DNA from: Nocardiopsis sp. NRRL B-16309
Lineage (GTDB): Bacteria > Actinomycetota > Actinomycetes > Streptosporangiales > Streptosporangiaceae
Assembly (NCBI RefSeq): GCF_001279585.1
Contig: NZ_LGEC01000100.1
Coordinates: forward strand, 1 to 16,132
Reading direction: 5' to 3'
DNA length: 16,132 nucleotides
The notes under the pieces were generated by a model, which saw only the letters and a program-made list of their open reading frames with translations, did no database searches and was not told where the DNA came from. Below are positions 1-6,675 of this stretch, in pieces. The number at the start of each line of letters is the position of its first letter. Position 1 is the stretch's first letter. The position numbers and the translations under genes were made by a program.

Positions 1-94
1 GCCTCAGTTCCCGTTCCCTGACACCCCGTACCCGTAGCCGTCCCGGACACGTCCCCCGTCGTGGATCCGGTCGGAGCGTGAGGCGGGCGGCCCC

Positions 95-158
95 CGCCGG
101 GGCCACCCCCCGCCGGGGCCACCCCGCGCCGGGTCCAGCCCGCGCCGGGTCCAGCCCG
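95..158. repeat. Four tandem copies of a 16-bp repeat
   Basis: Four consecutive 16-bp units start at 95, 111, 127 and 143. The first two read CGCCGGGGCCACCCC plus C or G, and the last two are both CGCCGGGTCCAGCCCG. Pairs differ only at two internal positions (G to T and C to G), so the array looks like two successive duplications. It lies beyond the terminator hairpin of the hemerythrin gene, in a stretch where I see no convincing gene (1-165). Function is unknown. Confidence 0.85.
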
Positions 159-165
159 CGCACCG

Positions 166-198
166 CCGGGCGGCGCCGCCAAGGGCCGCGCCGCCCGG
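166..198 (-). terminator. Hairpin terminator after the hemerythrin gene
   Basis: An 11-bp perfect stem pairs CCGGGCGGCGC at 166-176 with GCGCCGCCCGG at 188-198 around an 11-nt loop. It begins 16 nt past the stop codon of the minus-strand hemerythrin gene. There is no clear U-tract, as is common for hairpin terminators in high-GC actinobacteria. Confidence 0.6.
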
Positions 199-214
199 TC
201 CGGCCTCGTACGCG

Positions 215-784
215 TCAGTGCTGCTTGGCCGCCTCCTGGACGGCCTCGGCCAGCTCCTCCTTGCTCATCTTGGAGCGGTTCGGCACGTCCAGGTGCCGGG
301 CCTGCTCGTAGAGCCGCTGCTTGGGGATCTTCGCCGAGGCGGGGTCGAACAGCTCCAGCTCCTCCGCGCGTCGGCGGCTGAAGGCCGTCCCCAGCTCGGT
401 GACGCGCTTCTGGCCGACCGCCCGCTTCAGCGCGGGGAGGATCTCGCTCTCCTCCTCCTCGACGTGGTGCTTGACCGCGTCGACGAACTCCCGCAGGCGC
501 TCGTCGAAGGTGTCGCTGTCCGGTTCGCAGTCGCGCAGCCGGCCGAGCAGTTCCTCGGCCTCCTGGTGCTCCTCCGCGCTGTGGCGGACCTGGGGCACCT
601 CGCCGGTCGTGCGGACGACGACGGGGTAGACCTCGTCCTCCTCGGCGCGGCTGTGCGCGATGAGCATGGCCTCGACCTCGTCCAGCAGCCGCGGCCTCTG
701 GTCGCGCTCGGTCTCCAGCCGGTCGAACAGCCGCTCCATCTCGCGGTGGTCACGGGTGATCAGGGTGATGGCGTCCTCGGCCAT
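215..784 (-). CDS. Hemerythrin HHE-domain protein with Rho-N/SAP-like C-terminal segment
   Basis: A 189-residue cytoplasmic protein. The N-terminal part (about 5-122) is a four-helix HHE cation-binding domain with the expected ligand pattern: H13 in RDHRE, H44 and E48 in an HxxxE motif, H73 in EEHQE, and H107 and E111 in a second HxxxE motif. Such domains bind a di-iron centre and are linked to oxygen, NO or oxidative-stress handling; the ligand is not provable here. The C-terminal 30 residues (LYEQARHLDVPNRSKMSKEE) resemble the short Rho N-terminal/SAP-like helical motif that binds nucleic acids. I chose the ATG at 784 because GGAGGA lies a few bases upstream. An in-frame ATG at 823 has no such site. 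The gene is monocistronic, downstream of xylA on the same strand but separated by a strong palindrome. The domain call is firm; the physiological role is inference. Confidence 0.9.
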   Translation of the reverse strand: MAEDAITLITRDHREMERLFDRLETERDQRPRLLDEVEAMLIAHSRAEEDEVYPVVVRTTGEVPQVRHSAEEHQEAEELLGRLRDCEPDSDTFDERLREFVDAVKHHVEEEESEILPALKRAVGQKRVTELGTAFSRRRAEELELFDPASAKIPKQRLYEQARHLDVPNRSKMSKEELAEAVQEAAKQH

Positions 785-873
785 GGTCTCCTCCGGTTTC
801 ACAAGGGCTGGGACCACCGCCACTACCCAGGGGCCGGGTGACCAGACACCGGTTTCCCAACCCTTGACCGTCC

Positions 874-911
874 CCGTCCCCGTCCCCGTCGGCCGACGGG
901 GACGGGGACGG
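874..911 (-). terminator. Perfect 38-bp palindrome, terminator of xylA
   Basis: Positions 874-892 and 893-911 are exact reverse complements. The left arm contains CCGTCCCC-type units and the centre is GTCGGCCGAC. The repeat lies 11 nt past the xylA stop codon and ahead of the hemerythrin promoter region, so it should insulate the two genes. The arms are built from a 6-bp GTCCCC unit repeated three times, so slippage variation in length is likely between strains. Confidence 0.8.
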
Positions 912-922
912 CCCCTCGGCGG

Positions 923-2080
923 CTACCGGACGCCGAAGAGGTGCTCCAGGGCGAGCTGGTCCAGCTTCTCGAAGTGGTAGCCGCGCTCACCGACCTCCAC
1001 CAGGTCGATCTCCTCGGTGAGCAGGTCCGCGACGCTCTCGCCCTCGGCGAGCGTGGGCCGGGACAGCTCCGGCACGCGGGCGGCCTCCAGCGCGGCGGCC
1101 ACCTCCGGGTCGGCGCGGAAGGCCCGGGCCTTCTCCCGCAGGATGAGGTAGTTGCGCATGCACGCCCGCGCGGACTCCCACACGCCGCTCATGTCCTCGG
1201 TCCGCGGCGGCTTGAAGTCGAAGTGGCGGGGCCCGTCGTAGCCCGCGCTCTCCAGCAGGTCGACGAGGAAGAACGCCTCCTTCACGTCGCCCGCGCCGAA
1301 CCGCAGGTCCTGGTCGTACTTGACGCCGCGCTGCCCGTTGAGGTCGATGTGGAAGAGCTTGCCCGCCCACAGCGCCTGGGCGACACCGTGCGCGAAGTTC
1401 AGCCCGGCCATCTGCTCGTGCCCGACCTCCGGGTTGACCCCCACCATCTCGGGGTGCTCCAGCTCGTTGATGAAGGCCAGGGCGTGGCCCACGGTCGGCA
1501 GCAGCACGTCTCCGCGCGGCTCGTTGGGCTTGGGCTCGATGGCGAACCGCAGGTCGTAGCCCTGCTCCCGCACGTAGCCGCACAGCAGGTCGAAGGCCTC
1601 GCGCAGCCGGTCCAGCGCCGCGGCGTCGTTCTTGCCCGCCTCGGTCTCCGCGCCGTCCTGGCCGCCCCAGCACACGTAGGTGGTGGCACCCATGGACACC
1701 GCGAGGTCGATGTTGCGGATGACCTTGCGCAGCGCGTACCGGCGCACGTCGCGGCTGTTGGAGGTGAAGCCGCCGTCCCGGAACACGGGGTGGGTGAAGA
1801 GGTTGGTGGTGACCATGGGGACGGCCAGGCCGGTCTCCTCCAGCGCGCCGCGGAAGCGCTTGAGGATCGCCTCCCGGTCGGCGTCGGAACTGCCGGGCGG
1901 GATGAGGTCGTCGTCGTGGAAGGTGATCCCGTGGGCGCCCAGGTCGGCCAGCCGCCGGACGGCGTCGGCGCCGTCCAGCGGCGGCCGGACCGGGTCACCG
2001 AACGTGTTGACCCCGCGCCAGCCCACGGTCCACAGACCGAAGGTGAACTTGTCCTCGGGCACCGGGCGGAAGTCGTTCAT
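923..2080 (-). CDS. xylA: Xylose isomerase (class I, actinobacterial type)
   Basis: 385 residues, the usual length for actinobacterial class I xylose isomerases. It interconverts D-xylose and D-xylulose (and D-glucose and D-fructose) in the cytoplasm using two divalent metals. The N-terminus (PEDKFTFGLWTVGWRG) is diagnostic. Active-site residues are visible: H55 and D58 in ITFHDDDL, E182 and K184 in IEPKPNE, the E and H of NPEVGHEQ, the Asp of FHIDLNGQ, both Asp of DQDLRFG and the Asp of HFDFKPPRTED, all offset by one from Streptomyces numbering. The start ATG at 2080 has GGAGAG upstream. The gene follows GH42 on the same strand after a 77-nt gap that contains an XylR-type palindrome, so it probably has its own xylose-responsive promoter. 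No xylulokinase gene is adjacent, which is unusual for a dedicated xylose operon and suggests that xylB lies elsewhere. Confidence 0.97.
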   Translation of the reverse strand: MNDFRPVPEDKFTFGLWTVGWRGVNTFGDPVRPPLDGADAVRRLADLGAHGITFHDDDLIPPGSSDADREAILKRFRGALEETGLAVPMVTTNLFTHPVFRDGGFTSNSRDVRRYALRKVIRNIDLAVSMGATTYVCWGGQDGAETEAGKNDAAALDRLREAFDLLCGYVREQGYDLRFAIEPKPNEPRGDVLLPTVGHALAFINELEHPEMVGVNPEVGHEQMAGLNFAHGVAQALWAGKLFHIDLNGQRGVKYDQDLRFGAGDVKEAFFLVDLLESAGYDGPRHFDFKPPRTEDMSGVWESARACMRNYLILREKARAFRADPEVAAALEAARVPELSRPTLAEGESVADLLTEEIDLVEVGERGYHFEKLDQLALEHLFGVR

Positions 2081-2136
2081 GCGTCTCTCCAGGAGTGGCG
2101 GGATCAGTCGGCCCGCTCAGTCTGCCCAGAGGGCGC

Positions 2137-2161
2137 TTAGTTTGTCTAGTGGAACAACTAA
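2137..2161. promoter_or_regulatory. XylR-type operator before xylA
   Basis: A 25-bp imperfect palindrome has left arm TTAGTTTGT (2137-2145) and right arm ACAACTAA (2154-2161). The outer TTAGTT and AACTAA arms are separated by 13 bp. Arms and spacing match the operator bound by XylR of Bacillus (ROK-family xylose repressor), as I recall it. It lies 57 bp upstream of the xylA start and overlaps the stop codon of the GH42 gene (2158-2160). The regulator itself is not in the window. Confidence 0.65.
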
Positions 2162-4158
2162 TTAGCCGGGGCGTGTCCCCGCAGCACCGCGAAACCCCCT
2201 CCCGGCACCACCAGGCCGTCGGCGGCACGCCCGGTGACCAGGTCGTGCGCCTCGGAGTCCAGGCCCAGCCGGACGGGGTCGATCCGCCGCGGCCCCGCGC
2301 CGTGGTTGGTGACGAACACCCACACGCCCCCGTCGCCGACCCGCCGCACCACGTCCAGTTCCGGCTCCGGGAACGGCCCCGTGCCCGCCGCCTCGGCGAT
2401 CAGGCTGCCCAGCCCCCGGTCGGTCAGCCGCGCCGACACGTACCAGGCCTCTCCGGCGCCGTACCGGTGGCGCGTCACCGCCGGTTCGCCGTCCAGCCGC
2501 CCGCCCGCGTACCGGGCCACCGCGTCGGCGCCCTCCAGGTGGACGTGCTCGCTCCACTGCGTGACCTCCTCGCGGACCGACCCCAGGTCCAGCGCGGCCG
2601 TCTCCCCGGGGAACAGCGGGTGGAACTCCTCCACCCGCACCCCGAGCAGGTCGCGCAGCGCGCCCGGGTACCCGCCCACGCGCACCGTGGAGTCCGGGTC
2701 GGCCACCCCGCTGAGGTAGGTCACCACGAGTGTGCCGCCGCCCGCGGTGAAGTCGGCCAGCCGGCGCGCCGCCTCGTCCGACACCAGGTACAGGGCGGGG
2801 ACGACCAGCAGCGGCACCGGGGGCAGCGGCCGGTCGGGGCGGACGAAGTCCACCGTTCGGCCCGACCGCCACAGCACGCGGTGCACCTGGCGCACCGCCT
2901 CCAGGTAGTCCGTCCGGGCGGGCAGCGACGGACTGCCCAGGGCCCACCAGCACTCGGGGTCCCACGTCACCGCCGCGTCGGCGACCACGTCGGACTCGCG
3001 CGCCTCGGAGACCCGGCTCAGCACGCCGCCCAGCTCGCACACCTCCCGGAAGATCCGCGAGTCCGGACCGGCGTGCGGCACCATCCCCGAGTGCCACTGC
3101 TCCGCGCCGCCCCGCGAGGCCCGCCACTGGAAGAACATCGCCCCCTGGGAGCCGCGCGCCACGTGCGTCATGCTGTGCCGCGCGATCTCACCGGGCGGCT
3201 TGGGGCGGGTGATCTCCCCCGTGTACGCCACACCCGCCGCCTGCTCCATCAGCAGCCACGGGCGTCCCGGTCCGCGCACGCGGGTGGCGAACGAACGGGC
3301 CAGATCGCCCGCGAACGCGGTCTGCTCGGCGCCCTCGGTCCCCGTCCGGTCCGGGTAGTCGTCCACCGCGATGAGGTCCACGTGCTCCGCCCACCGCCAG
3401 GGGTCGACCGGCACCCAGTCGCCGAAGGCGAAGTTGGTGGTCACCGGCACCTCCGGCCGGGCCCGGCGCAGGACGTCCGCCTGATCCAGGAAGTGGTCGA
3501 GCATCTCGTCCGACAGGAACCGCCGGAAATCCAGTACGTGCGCCGGGTTGGGCCGGTACTGGGTGGCGCGCGGCGGCTGGACCTGCTCCCAGTCCGTGTA
3601 GGTCTGGCTCCAGAAGGAGGTCGTCCACGCCCGGTTGAGCGTGTCCAGGTCGTCGTGGCGGCGGCGCAGCCAGTCGCGGAACGCGCGGGCGGCGTGCTCG
3701 GAGTGGGTCCAGGAGCCGTACTCGTTGTGCACGTGCCACATGGCCAGCGCCGGGTGGCGGGCGTAGCGCTCGGCCAGGGCGGTGGCCACGCGCACCGACG
3801 CCTCCCGGTAGGCCGGGGCGCACACGTCGTAGGTGTCGCGGCTGCCGTGCGTGAGCCGCGTTCCGTCGGCCGTCACGGGCATGGCGTCGGGGTGGGCGAG
3901 TCCGAACCAGGGCGGCGGGGACGCGGTCGGCGTGGCCAGGGCGACCGCGATCCCGGCGCCGTGCAGCCGGTCCAGGACGCGGTCCAGCCACGCGAACCGG
4001 TACTCGCCCTCCGCCGGTTCCAGCAGCGCCCAGGAGAAGACGCCGACGGTGGCCAGGGTGACCCCGGCCGCGCGCATGAGCTCGACGTCCTCGACCTGGA
4101 CCGCCTCGGGCCACTGCTCCGGGTTGTAGTCGCCGCCGAACCAGAGTGGAGCGGGCAT
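2158..4158 (-). CDS. GH42 beta-galactosidase
   Basis: 666 residues without signal peptide or membrane segment, so cytoplasmic. It starts MPAPLWFGGDYNPEQWPE, typical of GH42, whose retaining enzymes release terminal beta-D-galactose (some members act on alpha-L-arabinopyranose). The TIM barrel covers about 1-390 and carries the acid/base Glu in WHVHNEYG (E146) and the nucleophile Glu in LLMEQAAG (E305). A trimerisation-type domain (about 395-600) and a small beta domain follow. Right after NEYG, the cysteine cluster that binds zinc in several GH42 enzymes is absent (SWTHSEHAA instead). ATG at 4158 is preceded by AAGGAG. The gene is divergent from GH95 and upstream of xylA. With GH74 and GH95 nearby, the natural substrate may be the galactose on xyloglucan side chains; that is inference. 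An antisense-looking open frame continues far upstream of 4158 but is only the shadow of GH95. Confidence 0.93.
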   Translation of the reverse strand: MPAPLWFGGDYNPEQWPEAVQVEDVELMRAAGVTLATVGVFSWALLEPAEGEYRFAWLDRVLDRLHGAGIAVALATPTASPPPWFGLAHPDAMPVTADGTRLTHGSRDTYDVCAPAYREASVRVATALAERYARHPALAMWHVHNEYGSWTHSEHAARAFRDWLRRRHDDLDTLNRAWTTSFWSQTYTDWEQVQPPRATQYRPNPAHVLDFRRFLSDEMLDHFLDQADVLRRARPEVPVTTNFAFGDWVPVDPWRWAEHVDLIAVDDYPDRTGTEGAEQTAFAGDLARSFATRVRGPGRPWLLMEQAAGVAYTGEITRPKPPGEIARHSMTHVARGSQGAMFFQWRASRGGAEQWHSGMVPHAGPDSRIFREVCELGGVLSRVSEARESDVVADAAVTWDPECWWALGSPSLPARTDYLEAVRQVHRVLWRSGRTVDFVRPDRPLPPVPLLVVPALYLVSDEAARRLADFTAGGGTLVVTYLSGVADPDSTVRVGGYPGALRDLLGVRVEEFHPLFPGETAALDLGSVREEVTQWSEHVHLEGADAVARYAGGRLDGEPAVTRHRYGAGEAWYVSARLTDRGLGSLIAEAAGTGPFPEPELDVVRRVGDGGVWVFVTNHGAGPRRIDPVRLGLDSEAHDLVTGRAADGLVVPGGGFAVLRGHAPAN

Positions 4159-4168
4159 GCGGGACTCC

Positions 4169-4193
4169 TTGATTGGGGGAGAAAGACAACTAA
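4169..4193. promoter_or_regulatory. Degenerate XylR-type operator in the GH42/GH95 divergent promoter region
   Basis: The 84-bp gap between the divergent starts at 4158 and 4243 holds a good half-site, ACAACTAA at 4186-4193. With the same 25-bp geometry as the xylA site, its partner is TTGATTGGG at 4169-4177, which keeps four of six outer-arm bases. Towards GH95, TTGATT (4169-4174) and TAAGTA (4191-4196) are 16 bp apart and could be the -35 and -10 boxes, so a bound repressor would cover the promoter. Towards GH42, a -10-like CATACT reads at 4198-4193. These assignments are by eye. Confidence 0.45.
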
Positions 4194-4242
4194 GTATGGC
4201 CAGTGACCGCCCGCACGGGCACCCCTCACCCCTGGAGCCCCG

Positions 4243-6570
4243 ATGGCCGACATTCCGAGCCTCCTCACCCGCCATCCCGTCCGTGACTGGGAGGACGCGC
4301 TGGTCACCGGGAACGGCCGGGTGGGCGCGCTCGTCCACGCCACCGCCGAAACGACCGCGCTCACGCTCTCCCACGAACGGCTGTTCCTGCCGGTCGACGC
4401 GTCCCTGCCCGCCCCGGAGACCGCGCGGATCCTGCCCGAAGTGCGGTCCCTGCTGCGGCGGGGCCGGTCCAGGGAGGCGGCCGAGCGGATCACCGCCTTC
4501 GCCGCCGCCGAGGACCCGGGCTACGCGGAGACCCGGTGGATCGATCCGCTGGTGGGCGCGGCCGTCCTGGCCTTCGCGCCGACCGAACCCGGGGCGGGGC
4601 CGGTGCCGCGCCGCTGCGACTTCGGCTCGGGCGTGGTCACCGAGCACCTGCCGGACGGCACGGTTCACCGGGTGTTCGCCTCGCGTGCTCCCGACGCGGG
4701 CGGCGCCGTGGTCGCCGAGCTCACCCGGCCGGGGAGCGACGGGCTGGACGGGCTGCTGCGGCTCGGACTCCCGGACGCGGAGCCGCCGGTTCCGGTCAAC
4801 GTGGACTCCGAGATCCGGACAGACCGGTTCGCCCTGCGCGTGGGCTTCCCCGAACGACCGACCGGCACCCTGCCGGGGTACGCGGTGACGTGCGAGGTCG
4901 GCGCGGAGGGCGGTCGGATCGACGCGACGCCGGGCGGCCTGCGGGTGCGCGGTGTCACGCGCCTGCTGGTGGTGGCCCGGGTCCGGGTGGGCGTCCCGGG
5001 GGAGACCGAGCCGCCCCCGGTCGAGTCGGCGGAGCCGCCGGTCACCGGTTTCGACGAGCACCTGGCCCGCCACCGGGAGGTCCACGGCGAGCTGATGGGC
5101 CGCTTCCGCCTCGATCTCGGGGGGCCGGGACAGGACGGCTGCGGGGGAGCCGACAGTGCGGGTCCGGCGGCGGAAGTGACGGGGGAGGAACTCCTGGCCT
5201 CCGGAGCGACGCCCGAGCTGGTCTCTCGCCTGGTCGGCGCCGGGCGCTACGCGATCGTGTCCAGTTGCGGCGACCTTCCGCCCACCCTCCAGGGGGTCTG
5301 GAGCGGCACCTACGACCCCCCGTGGCGCTCCGGCTACACCTTCGACGGCAACCTGCCCTCCGCCTTGGCCGCCCTGCACACCACCGGCACGCCCGAGCTC
5401 ATGCTCGGCCTCTTCGACCTCCTCGACGGCATGCTCCCCGACCTCGCCGAGAACGCGCGCCGCCTCTACGGCTGCCGGGGCCTGCTCCTGCCGGCGCACG
5501 CCTCCACCAGCGGACGGCACCACCACTTCGGCCCCGAGTGGTGCCTCACCTGCTGGACATCCGGAGCGGCCTGGATGGCGCGGCTGTACTGGGACCACTT
5601 CTCCCACACCCGCGACCGCGCCTTCCTGCGCGACCGGGCACTGCCCTTCCTCACCGCCGCCGCGGAGTTCCACGAGGACTTCCTCACCGACGACGGCTTC
5701 GTGCCCTCCTACTCGCCGGAGAACACCCCGGCGGACGGCGACGGCCAGGCCGCCGTCAACGCCACCCTCGACATCGCCGCCGTACGCGACCTCACCCGCA
5801 ACCTCGTGCGCGCCCACCGAGAACTCCGGCTGCCCGGCACCCGCCGCTGGCTGCGCCTGGCCGCCCGCGTGCCCGGCTACCGCGTCTCCGGCACCGGCGA
5901 ACTCGCCGAGTGGGCGAGCCCCGCCGGGCCCGTGGAACAGCGCGACCAGCACGCCCACCGGCACGCCTCCCACCTGTTCCCGCTCTGGTACGAACCCGAC
6001 CCCGCCTTCGCCGACCCCCGCCTGCGCGCCGCCGCCGTCCGCGCCGTCCGCGCCCGGCTCTCCTGGTGGCGCGGCCAGGAGTCCGACGAGATGGCGTTCG
6101 GCCTGGTCCAACTGGGCCTGGCCGCGGCCCGGCTCGGCCTGGCCGAGGAGGCGCACGAGACGCTCGCGCTCCTGGCGACCCGGTACTGGCGGCCGACCCT
6201 GGTCCCCACCCACAACCGGGGCGCGCTGTTCAACGTCGACATCGGCGGCGGCTTCCCGGCGGTCGTCGCCGCGATGCTCGTCCGGTCGTCCGAGGGACGG
6301 GTGGACCTGCTGCCCGCGCTCCCGCGCGCCTGGCCCACGGGCCGGGTCGACGGCCTGCGGGCGCGCGGCGGCGTCATCGTCGACCGCCTGGAGTGGGGGA
6401 GCGGAACCGGAACCGCGCTGCTGCGGTCCGTGGAGCCCCGGAGCGTGCGGATCGGCCTGCCCGACGGCGCGTCCCGCCAGGTGCGGACCGGTCCGCACCA
6501 CCCGGTCACCGTGCGCTTCGGCCTGCGCTCCGAGCCCGATCGTCGAAGCGCTTCGAAAATTCTGGGTTGA
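4243..6570 (+). CDS. GH95 family glycoside hydrolase (alpha-L-fucosidase family)
   Basis: 775 residues, no signal peptide, so cytoplasmic. It has GH95 architecture: an N-terminal beta-sandwich domain (about 1-260, with GNGRVGALVHA near the start), an (alpha/alpha)6 barrel (about 300-680) and a C-terminal beta domain. Family hallmarks are PPTLQGVWSGTYDPPW, PSYSPEN with the probable general acid E493, VNATLD, and HRHASHLFPL. GH95 enzymes are inverting and remove alpha-1,2-linked L-fucose (some L-galactose), for example from the fucosylated galactose of xyloglucan. The segment YTFDGNLPSALAAL (DGN at 368-370) replaces the NxN...MNYWP motif typical of studied members, so substrate may differ. The ATG at 4243 follows CTGGAG. 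Next comes GH74 on the same strand 105 bp later. Its last codons contain a LacI-type palindrome. Confidence 0.88.
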   Translation: MADIPSLLTRHPVRDWEDALVTGNGRVGALVHATAETTALTLSHERLFLPVDASLPAPETARILPEVRSLLRRGRSREAAERITAFAAAEDPGYAETRWIDPLVGAAVLAFAPTEPGAGPVPRRCDFGSGVVTEHLPDGTVHRVFASRAPDAGGAVVAELTRPGSDGLDGLLRLGLPDAEPPVPVNVDSEIRTDRFALRVGFPERPTGTLPGYAVTCEVGAEGGRIDATPGGLRVRGVTRLLVVARVRVGVPGETEPPPVESAEPPVTGFDEHLARHREVHGELMGRFRLDLGGPGQDGCGGADSAGPAAEVTGEELLASGATPELVSRLVGAGRYAIVSSCGDLPPTLQGVWSGTYDPPWRSGYTFDGNLPSALAALHTTGTPELMLGLFDLLDGMLPDLAENARRLYGCRGLLLPAHASTSGRHHHFGPEWCLTCWTSGAAWMARLYWDHFSHTRDRAFLRDRALPFLTAAAEFHEDFLTDDGFVPSYSPENTPADGDGQAAVNATLDIAAVRDLTRNLVRAHRELRLPGTRRWLRLAARVPGYRVSGTGELAEWASPAGPVEQRDQHAHRHASHLFPLWYEPDPAFADPRLRAAAVRAVRARLSWWRGQESDEMAFGLVQLGLAAARLGLAEEAHETLALLATRYWRPTLVPTHNRGALFNVDIGGGFPAVVAAMLVRSSEGRVDLLPALPRAWPTGRVDGLRARGGVIVDRLEWGSGTGTALLRSVEPRSVRIGLPDGASRQVRTGPHHPVTVRFGLRSEPDRRSASKILG
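6543..6556. promoter_or_regulatory. LacI-type operator palindrome upstream of GH74
   Basis: TCGAAGCGCTTCGA is a perfect 14-bp palindrome with the central CG dinucleotide typical of LacI-family operators; the CelR site of Thermobifida (TGGGAGCGCTCCCA) has the same core. It lies inside the last codons of GH95 (stop at 6568-6570) and 120 bp before the GH74 start. This suggests that GH74 is controlled by a LacI-family sugar sensor as well as by the XylR-type site downstream. Confidence 0.55.
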
Positions 6571-6585
6571 CCCCCTTGCTCTCCG

Positions 6586-6606
6586 TTAGTTGGCTGATCA
6601 AACTAA
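6586..6606. promoter_or_regulatory. XylR-like palindrome with possible GH74 promoter
   Basis: TTAGTT (6586-6591) and AACTAA (6601-6606) are perfect inverted arms with a 9-bp spacer, 21 bp overall, against 25 bp at the xylA site. A TTGACC box at 6567-6572, overlapping the GH95 stop codon, is a fair -35. The hexamer 17 bp further (TTGGCT, 6590-6595) is a weak -10 lying inside the palindrome. The placement fits repression of GH74 transcription. The shorter spacing leaves open whether the same protein binds here. Confidence 0.5.
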
Positions 6607-6675
6607 TGGGGACTTCGCGCCCGTCTCCGTCGCATGCCGGCGGAGGCGGGTCTACCCCCACCCCTGGAGTCCGTC

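Noticed and set aside
823..850. SigB-like promoter (GTGT-N17-GGGTAG) before the hemerythrin gene
   Set aside because: One arm and the spacing deviate from the consensus, so it is too weak to list, although a stress promoter would suit the gene.
941..2140. 399-residue plus-strand frame over xylA
   Set aside because: Antisense shadow of xylA, no recognisable domain.
2095..4206. 703-residue plus-strand frame over GH42
   Set aside because: Composition is Arg/His/Val/Gly-rich without motifs and it lies antisense to a clear gene.
4159..6501. Minus-strand open frame running without stop from 6501 into the GH42 gene, which would give a 1447-residue protein
   Set aside because: Upstream of 4158 it is the antisense shadow of GH95, with low-complexity Gly/Ala/Arg/Val-rich translation; GH42 has its own ATG and a strong AAGGAG site.
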